Below, piece by piece: positions 33,815-38,446 of a DNA stretch of 38,446 nucleotides. Each line of letters starts with the position of its first letter. Within the stretch, counting starts at the first letter, position 1. This DNA comes from Candidatus Desulfofervidus auxilii. GTDB lineage: Bacteria; Desulfobacterota; Desulfofervidia; Desulfofervidales; Desulfofervidaceae. The DNA lies in the NCBI RefSeq assembly GCF_001577525.1, contig NZ_CP013015.1, forward strand, positions 128,433 through 166,878. Reading direction: 5' to 3'. A program made the position numbers and the translations under genes. The notes under the pieces are model-generated. The model was not told the DNA's origin. It saw nothing but the letters and a program-made list of their open reading frames with translations, and did no database searches.

Positions 33815-33866
33815 GTAGCCAATAGGATTTTCACTTTTTAGACTAGTATTGGTATCAAACTTGAGA

Positions 33867-33872
33867 TATAAT
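33867..33872 (+). promoter_or_regulatory. -10 element upstream of nikR
   Basis: There is a consensus TATAAT 35 bases before the nikR ATG, and AGAGGGAG at 33892-33899 is the ribosome site. No clear -35 is seen (TAGTAT at 17 bases is poor). I see no full NikR box here, so autoregulation is not supported. Confidence 0.4.
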
Positions 33873-33906
33873 GAATTTTAAATTTAATTGAAGAGGGAGA
33901 TAAGTA

Positions 33907-34311
33907 ATGTCAAACCTAGTCCGTTTTGGAATTTGTATGAATAAAGATTTATTAAAAAATTTCGATGCTTTTCTTCGGAAGAAAGGGTTTAAAAACCGCT
34001 CGCAAGCCATTGCTCAGTGTCTTCGTGATTGCCTCTCCCAGCAATGGGAAGAAACATCCAGTAAGGAAACTACAGGAACAATTATCTTGGTTTATAATCA
34101 CGAAAAAAGGGAATTAGTTGATAATTTAATAGATTTACAACATGAGTTTGTAGGTAGTGTAGTTTCTACTCTTCATGTCCATTTAGACTCTCATAATTGT
34201 CTTGAGGTTATTGTGGTAAGGGGTAAAGCAAAGGATTTAAAAATATTGGCAAATAAATTAATCAGTGTAAAAGGTGTAAAACAAGGATATTTTAGGGTTG
34301 TTACCCCCTAA
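33907..34311 (+). CDS. nikR: Nickel-responsive repressor NikR
   Basis: NikR is a ribbon-helix-helix repressor with a C-terminal ACT-like nickel-binding domain. The N-terminal strand and helices are residues 1-45 (VRFGICMNKDLLKNFDAFL, then NRSQAIAQCLRDCL). The nickel ligands can be matched by spacing: His in LQHEFVG, then HVH 11 and 13 residues later, then Cys 19 residues later (SHNCLEV), the same spacing as His76, His87, His89 and Cys95 of E. coli NikR. The length of 134 is normal. It is the only plus-strand gene in the hydrogenase locus and probably controls nikM and nikK. Confidence 0.95.
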   Translation: MSNLVRFGICMNKDLLKNFDAFLRKKGFKNRSQAIAQCLRDCLSQQWEETSSKETTGTIILVYNHEKRELVDNLIDLQHEFVGSVVSTLHVHLDSHNCLEVIVVRGKAKDLKILANKLISVKGVKQGYFRVVTP

Positions 34312-34337
34312 GTCTCTATTAAAATTTATTTTCTTTA

Positions 34338-34799
34338 CTAACTGTTCAAAAATTCTTCTATTTTTTCTGTAACTAATCTTATTATCTCAGGCAATTTTTG
34401 GTTTATCTCAGGAGTGAGCTCCATTCCCCAGTCTATCTCCTTGGGCTCTATTCCAAAAATAACTACAGACCTTGGGCTTTTCCCAATTTTCTTTGCCATA
34501 TCCAAAGCCTCTAACAGCCCTAAATCATGTAAAGAGATAGATGCCTTCTTTGTAGGCATTAAATCATTTAAACCAAGTTGGTAAATAGTGCCTGGTGACA
34601 TTTTGCCTTTAACCGCATCGATGACGATCAAATGGTCTGTCTCAGTAAAAATAGGAAATAAACTTGCCGTCGCAGTGCCTCCGTCTATCAATTCAACCTC
34701 TTTAGGCAGATTATACTTTTTAAGGTGCTCTACAACCCTTACTCCCACCCCTTCATCTTTTAATAAAATATTTCCTATTCCTAAAACCGTAATCTTCAT
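34338..34799 (-). CDS. Hydrogenase maturation endopeptidase (HyaD/HycI family)
   Basis: This protease removes the C-terminal tail of the [NiFe(Se)] large subunit after nickel insertion. It has the GIGNILLKDEGVGVRVVEHL signature with a nickel-sensing Glu/Asp, DGGTATASLFP, VIDAVKG with the second Asp, and a conserved His in ISLHDLGLLEAL. The length of 153 is typical. It lies 60 bases after the true large-subunit stop. A hairpin/T-run between them may limit its expression. It is the expected partner for the 17-residue tail of hysA. Confidence 0.93.
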   Translation of the reverse strand: MKITVLGIGNILLKDEGVGVRVVEHLKKYNLPKEVELIDGGTATASLFPIFTETDHLIVIDAVKGKMSPGTIYQLGLNDLMPTKKASISLHDLGLLEALDMAKKIGKSPRSVVIFGIEPKEIDWGMELTPEINQKLPEIIRLVTEKIEEFLNS

Positions 34800-34811
34800 A
34801 AATCATAAATT

Positions 34812-34853
34812 AAAAAAGGCAGAGGCAAAGATTTTTTCTCTACCTCTACCTTT
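34812..34853 (-). terminator. Terminator between hysA and the maturation protease
   Basis: On the minus strand AAAGGTAGAGG (34853-34843) pairs with CCTCTGCCTTT (34825-34815), 11 pairs with one U-G wobble and a 17-base loop, followed by a T6 tract. It ends about 12 bases before the protease ATG, which has no visible ribosome site of its own. Confidence 0.7.
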
Positions 34854-34859
34854 ACTCAA

Positions 34860-36368
34860 TTAAATACGGGGTAAGTCTACCACATATCTTTTCCCATTAT
34901 CTATGTGCAACACGTGCACAGCACAAGCCAGTCAAGGGTCAAAGGAGCGGATAACCCTTAGCACGTTCACTGGATTCTTGACATCCTCTACAGGAGTCCC
35001 AATCAATGCTTGCTCAATAGGACCAGGTGCACCTGCATCATCTCGAGGAGAGACATTCCAACTGGTTGGGGCAATCACCTGATACTGGGCGATCCTTTTT
35101 CCTTTGATTTTCATCCAGTGGCCTACTGAACCACGTGGCGCCTCAGTTACTCCATAGCCTATAGCCTCGTTGGGCACCTCAGCCTTCACATACACGGGTT
35201 GATCTAGTTTTATCTCCATTATCCAATTCTTCATTGCCTGCACTTCTATCCACCCCTCTTCTGCTCTGGCTACAATACGCCCCAAAACAGAAAATGCCTT
35301 TTCGCCCAAATCCCTAAAGTGTACATCCTTATCTTCAGGCATTCCTAAGAACTTATTGGCATGTTTACTAATTACAGGATTTTCTATCCACATCCTTGCT
35401 AGTGGTCCCACTTCATGGGGTAGCCCATCATAACGTGGAGCCTTAGCAAAGGAGTATGCAGTTTTTTTATCAATTTTAGGTACAGTCTTTCCTTCTTTAG
35501 GATTTAACCCTGTAGTTTTATCATCATACCAGGAATATTTTACAGATTCAGTAATTTTATTTAGATCCAAAGGCCTATCTTTACCATTGGTATACACTCC
35601 TGGTTTGAATAAAAATTTATTATATTGGTCATTTAATGGATATACACCATAAGATAGAAAATTTTTACAACCTACCCCCACTTTAAAAAGCTCTGGATAG
35701 TACTTTGCCACTGCATAGATAGTAGGAAGATATGTCTTATTGTAAAATTCTTCTACCTTATTTAATCTCCACAAATAACCAGCAATACCGTCTACGGTAG
35801 GTGCCTCTGTCACACCTCCCACTACTAAACCATGAACATGAGGGGCTCTACCACCAAGAATTGCAGTCATCTCATGTCCTATTCTCCTGATGTTTAATGC
35901 CTCTAAATAACCCTTTACCCCAAACTCATTTATTTCAGGTGGAAGTTTATAAATTTTTGGACCATCATACCGAGGGGTAAAAGGAGGTGCATCTGGACCT
36001 TTAACATAATCCAAAGCTACTAGGTGATAGAAGTGTAAAATATGGTCCCAGACATGGTCTGCACCCAATATAAGATTTCGAAGAATACGGCCATTGCTTG
36101 TGGGTTTTACAGAAAAGGCATTATCTAGACAGAGCACTGATGCAGTACCATGAGAAGTAGGGCATACTCCACAAATACGCTGCGTAATCTGGGAAGCATC
36201 TCTGGGGTCTCTGCCTTCTAAAATAAGTTCAAAACCTCTAAAAAGCATATCACTACAATGGGCATTAATCACCTTGCCTTTACTTACCTCTACCTCCACT
36301 TTTAAGTGACCTTCAATCCTGGTCACTGGGTCTATTACTATTTTTTTGACTTTTGGCTTTCTGGTCAT
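34860..36368 (-). CDS. hysA: [NiFeSe] hydrogenase large subunit with selenocysteine
   Basis: This is the catalytic subunit of a periplasmic uptake hydrogenase. The N-terminal nickel ligands are C66 and C69 (RICGVCPTSHG). The frame reaches DP then TGA at 34934-34932, then continues LACAVH and 17 more residues to TAA at 34862-34860. Read as Sec479, this restores the C-terminal DP-U-x-x-C motif (C482) and the H485 cleavage site. The full length is 502 residues, and stopping at TGA would remove both C-terminal nickel ligands. A hairpin suited to SECIS lies after the TGA. It starts 10 bases after hysB. Sec insertion machinery is not in the window. Confidence 0.94.
34904..34931 (-). promoter_or_regulatory. 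Predicted bacterial SECIS element in hysA
   Basis: On the minus strand, 11 bases after the TGA, TGTGCA (34920-34915) pairs with TGCACA (34909-34904) around the loop CGTGT. The loop starts 17 bases after the TGA and has G in its second position. This fits the usual bacterial SECIS rules for loop distance and a guanine among the first two loop bases. The element lies in coding sequence, as expected in bacteria. Confidence 0.72.
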
Positions 36369-36378
36369 CTTTTACCTC

Positions 36379-37296
36379 CTATATACTTTCATAAAGTGGG
36401 GTAAACTCATCCCAAAAATTAGGTTCTACACAGCCAATGCAGACAGCATTTTGCACACACCAGTTTACACCGCCATTCCAGCGTCTCTTCCAGGCATCAC
36501 AACAAGTTTCTGGCCCCTTACAGCCTAAGCTATAACGGCATCCTTCCTTATCAGGAAATTCTTTACAAAAGACTTCATCATCATAAAAACTGCGATATGG
36601 GCAGTGATCATGCAACAATTTGTCAAAGAATACTTTTGGCCTGTTAAGATAATCTAATTTGGGTATTCCATAGAGTAAGATATGAGCAATGGTTCCTACC
36701 ATCCAATCTGGATGAGACGGACAACCTGGCACATTTATCACTGGCGTTTTAATTTTTTTCATATCAAAGAGCTTTTTTACACCTACTGCACCAGTGGGAT
36801 TTGGTTTTGCGGCTTGAATTCCTCCAAATGTGGCACAGCTTCCAAAAGCCAGTACTGCTAGTGCATCCTTCCCTAGATCCGTTGTCCATTCTAGCATACT
36901 AAATTCCTTCCCTTTCTTCTCACCTACCATACAATATCTTCCACCTTTTCCAGTAGGAATAGCACCTTCCACAACCAGCACATATTTTCCTTTGTTTTCA
37001 GAAGCTGTTTTTTCTAAAGCATCTATTGCCATTTCCCCATCTGCTGCCATAATGGTAGGATGAAATTTAAGGTCAATTATCTTCAGCAACACTTCAGCAA
37101 TAGTTGGGTGTACAGTATTTAACAAAGACACTGAACATCCTGAACAACTTGCCCCTTGAATCCAAAGCACAGGTGGTTTCCCAGCCGCCGCCTTTTCCAA
37201 TGCCTCCACTACCTCAGGGATAACCATCTGTGAAAGGCTTATCCCTGCTATACCCCCTCCACAAATTCTTAAAAACTCACGTCTTGTTAAACCCAT
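36379..37296 (-). CDS. hysB: [NiFeSe] hydrogenase small subunit, Tat-exported
   Basis: This is the electron-transfer subunit with three iron-sulfur clusters. The Tat signal has TRREFL at residues 4-9 and a hydrophobic GGGIAGISLS. The proximal cluster starts with CSGC (C51, C54) and GCPSHPDW. The distal cluster uses HDHC and CRYSLGC. In the medial cluster region NWCVQNAVCIGC, C280 stands where [NiFe] enzymes have Pro (NWP), so a four-Cys [4Fe-4S] medial cluster is predicted, as in [NiFeSe] enzymes. There is no C-terminal membrane anchor in 305 residues. The start has a G7 run as ribosome site 6 bases upstream. Confidence 0.95.
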   Translation of the reverse strand: MGLTRREFLRICGGGIAGISLSQMVIPEVVEALEKAAAGKPPVLWIQGASCSGCSVSLLNTVHPTIAEVLLKIIDLKFHPTIMAADGEMAIDALEKTASENKGKYVLVVEGAIPTGKGGRYCMVGEKKGKEFSMLEWTTDLGKDALAVLAFGSCATFGGIQAAKPNPTGAVGVKKLFDMKKIKTPVINVPGCPSHPDWMVGTIAHILLYGIPKLDYLNRPKVFFDKLLHDHCPYRSFYDDEVFCKEFPDKEGCRYSLGCKGPETCCDAWKRRWNGGVNWCVQNAVCIGCVEPNFWDEFTPLYESI

Positions 37297-37327
37297 AACA
37301 CACCCCCCCTTGCCTAAATAGCAAATT

Positions 37328-37393
37328 TTATAAAAAACGTGTTAACCCCAAAAAAAAGCTTGTGGATAATCCACAAGCCCTTCTCAAAACCAT
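37328..37393 (-). CDS. Candidate 21-residue leader peptide of the hydrogenase operon
   Basis: The ATG at 37393 is preceded by a very strong AGAGGAGGT 4 bases upstream. It opens a 21-codon frame (MVLRRACGLS...FFLGLTRFL) ending at TAA 37330-37328, 31 bases before hysB. The intrinsic terminator lies inside this frame, so a translating ribosome would block the hairpin. The last residues GLTRFL echo the hysB start MGLTRREFL. Expression is unproven. Confidence 0.5.
   Translation of the reverse strand: MVLRRACGLSTSFFLGLTRFL
37350..37378 (-). terminator. Intrinsic terminator in the hydrogenase leader
   Basis: There is a perfect 9-bp stem GCTTGTGGA/TCCACAAGC with a 3-base loop (37358-37378), followed on the minus strand by T8 (37357-37350). 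It lies 54 bases before the hysB ATG and inside the 21-codon ORF. Transcripts from the 37680-37708 promoter must pass it to reach hysBA. Confidence 0.82.
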
Positions 37394-37434
37394 ACTTACC
37401 TCCTCTAAAAATGGAAGGCAAGTTTAGAAAATAC

Positions 37435-37626
37435 TTAATGAAAATTGTTTTCACTCTGCCTAGTAACTACATTGTATCTGTGGTCAATACCTACTCCAGC
37501 AAGTCCATAGAGATTCACATTGAGTAAGAGATTTCTTAGTGTGTACTTGATATTTGCATTTACTGTTGTTTGAACAATCGCAATTGCAGGCACTTCTGTG
37601 GTAGTCATTGTAAGCAAGTCCATCAT
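37435..37626 (-). CDS. Possible small ORF in the hydrogenase leader
   Basis: This 63-codon frame begins ATGATG with AAAGGGG about 7 bases before it and sits 46 bases after a near-consensus promoter. The peptide (MMDLLTMTTTEVPAIAIVQT...) has no recognised domain, signal or Cys pattern. It may be a genuine small protein ending before the terminator, or only a chance open frame in the leader. Confidence 0.3.
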   Translation of the reverse strand: MMDLLTMTTTEVPAIAIVQTTVNANIKYTLRNLLLNVNLYGLAGVGIDHRYNVVTRQSENNFH

Positions 37627-37679
37627 AGAATAACCCCTTTCCGCATGATTTCAGAATTTGTGAATCTCTCCTTTTCTCT

Positions 37680-37708
37680 TACATAACATAATTTTATCCT
37701 TTTGTCAA
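37680..37708 (-). promoter_or_regulatory. Promoter of the hydrogenase leader
   Basis: TTGACA (37708-37703) and TATGTA (37685-37680) are separated by 17 bases on the minus strand, close to sigma70 consensus. Transcription would start near 37673, giving a leader of about 375 bases before hysB. Confidence 0.65.
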
Positions 37709-37769
37709 AAATTTCGCAAAATGCAATTGATTTTGGGACAAAGCTGTTTTAAAAGTGAACAATATAATA

Positions 37770-37905
37770 GGACTTCGTCAAAGTAATTTTAACGGAGATC
37801 CAAATGTTAAGCGCACCTGTCTGCCGACAGGCAGGATGGCCCAATGCAGAATGCAAATTGAAAAATGCAAAATCGCCTTCTGTCAAATTGGAACGTTAGC
37901 ACGTT
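37770..37905 (+). repeat. Dispersed repeat, copy C, with palindromic insert
   Basis: This matches the reverse complement of 29-151 across its length. It carries a 20-base insert at 37816-37835 (CCTGTCTGCCGACAGGCAGG, with CCTGTC/GACAGG arms) absent from copies A and B. It lies between the hydrogenase leader promoter and low-complexity DNA next to an IS110-type gene. Confidence 0.85.
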
Positions 37906-38131
37906 AGAATTGGGAAATGGGAACTGGGAATTGGGAAATGGGAATTTCTATTTTCTGTTTCCCGTTTCCCTTTCCTTCTTTTCTTTCTTTATGCGCGTTA
38001 ACACGTTTACACATTGACACGTTTACATGTTAGAATTGGGAATTTCTGTTTTCCGTTTTCTATTTTCTTAACTGTATTTTGTAGGTTTGAACTTTCCATT
38101 TAAAAAGTCAAGTAAAAAATGGAAATATTTT
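37906..38131. repeat. Low-complexity GGGAA/TTTCC and ACGTTTACA-type repeats
   Basis: Several imperfect tandem units of TTGGGAAATGGGAA are followed by pyrimidine-rich TTTCCCGTTTCCC, then CACGTTTACA-type units repeated around 37995-38030 and again GAATTGGGAATTTC. A 9-bp hairpin TTTCCATTT/AAATGGAAA lies at 38093-38125, just past the transposase stop. No gene is seen. Confidence 0.65.
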
Positions 38132-38446
38132 TTAAGCAGCCTTCTCCATTTCCTCCTTTAAGATATAGTCTCGATCTTCTTTTAACATCTTAAAAATAAC
38201 TTTTATCAATTGTCTAGCAAGGCAGCGCAAGGCATGGTTATGCTCTTTCCCTTCAGTCCGTTTTTTAGCATAGTAAGTAGCGGATTCTGAAACATACCGA
38301 ATTGTGCAGCCCGCAATTTCAATCATAGTTGCTTTACATATCTTATTAGCCTTATATACAACTCTTGTCCTTTTGTGTTTACCAGACTCATCATCTATAC
38401 AGGCTACACCACAATAGATCGCAAGTTGCCTCTCGTTTTTAAATCT
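38132..38446 (-). CDS. IS110-family transposase, C-terminal part (cut by window edge)
   Basis: The frame is open to the window end, giving at least 104 residues of the C-terminal IS116/IS110/IS902 transposase domain: ERQLAIYCGVACIDDESGKHKR, then KANKICKATMIEIAGCTIR, SATYYAKKRTEGKEHNHALR, and CLARQLIKVIFKML. (IS110 enzymes use a DEDD N-terminal and a Ser-containing C-terminal domain and are guided by bridge RNA; both the N-terminal part and most of the element lie outside.) An internal ATG at 38326 is not the start. Whether the element is intact cannot be judged. Confidence 0.85.
   Translation of the reverse strand, partial: RFKNERQLAIYCGVACIDDESGKHKRTRVVYKANKICKATMIEIAGCTIRYVSESATYYAKKRTEGKEHNHALRCLARQLIKVIFKMLKEDRDYILKEEMEKAA

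Noticed and set aside
33768-33906. NikR operator between hypA and nikR
   Set aside because: Only short, imperfect inverted bits (such as TATC/GATA) occur, and the GTGTTA-N16-TAWTAC pattern is absent.
34932-36368. Large subunit ending at the TGA as a 478-residue protein
   Set aside because: It would lack the C-terminal nickel ligands and the cleavage tail. Continuation through TGA gives exact family motifs and a plausible SECIS.
37906-38060. CRISPR array
   Set aside because: Units are short, imperfect and directly abutting, without constant-length spacers. This is low-complexity DNA.
38093-38125. Terminal inverted repeat of the IS110 element
   Set aside because: The hairpin arms face each other locally. 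IS110 elements usually lack terminal inverted repeats, and the other end is outside the window.

Overview
This is an AT-rich bacterial window. It carries a tetraheme cytochrome c3-type protein, a Tat-exported [NiFeSe] hydrogenase with selenocysteine, a NikR/ECF nickel uptake set, and Mgl/type IV pilus signalling genes. Together these suggest an anaerobic, hydrogen-using, probably sulfate-reducing Desulfobacterota-like organism, possibly thermophilic and of the Ca. Desulfofervidus type. That assignment is inferred from gene content and was not tested by phylogeny.

Region 1 (193-10278, minus strand) is one tightly packed run of eleven genes, with gaps of 34 bases or less, read from two good sigma70-like promoters near 10296-10371. 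In transcription order it encodes a roadblock protein, an MglA-type GTPase, a CheW-like coiled-coil protein, a PATAN/DUF4388 protein, a two-module PATAN-like protein, a small roadblock-like protein, a PATAN-HTH protein, a Cache-HAMP membrane sensor without output domain, a tetraheme cytochrome c, a second CheW-like protein and a PilB/GspE-type ATPase with an N-terminal TPR region. I read it as a sensory and polarity module controlling a type IV pilus-like machine, with an extracytoplasmic electron carrier embedded in it.

Region 2 (10477-24083) is mostly housekeeping. On the plus strand are a putative lipoprotein, an aminotransferase, mnmA, mtaB and rsmG. On the minus strand is a guaA, creatininase, U32 (RlhA/TrhP-like), LysR, HAD, unknown, SPL-family radical SAM series. 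A plus-strand zinc-ribbon/HD pair and a minus-strand HU gene with a clear terminator follow.

Region 3 (24267-37296) is a complete hydrogenase locus: hysB-hysA, a maturation protease, hypABF, nikM-nikL-nikQ-nikO, nikK and hypCDE on the minus strand, with nikR on the plus strand. The large subunit continues through an in-frame TGA (34932-34934) to a TAA at 34860, which restores the C-terminal Sec/Cys nickel-binding motif. A hairpin after the TGA fits a bacterial SECIS. Two nearly identical 28-bp operators (GTGTTA-N16-TAWTAC) sit over the -10 regions of the nikM and nikK promoters and are the predicted NikR targets. The hydrogenase has a roughly 375-nt leader with a strong promoter, a 21-codon ORF and an intrinsic terminator inside that ORF, which suggests attenuation.

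Region 4 (37297-38446) holds that leader, one copy of a dispersed repeat that also occurs inverted at 29-151 and partly at 23606-23662, low-complexity sequence, and the 3' part of an IS110-family transposase cut by the window edge. I saw no tRNA, rRNA or CRISPR array.
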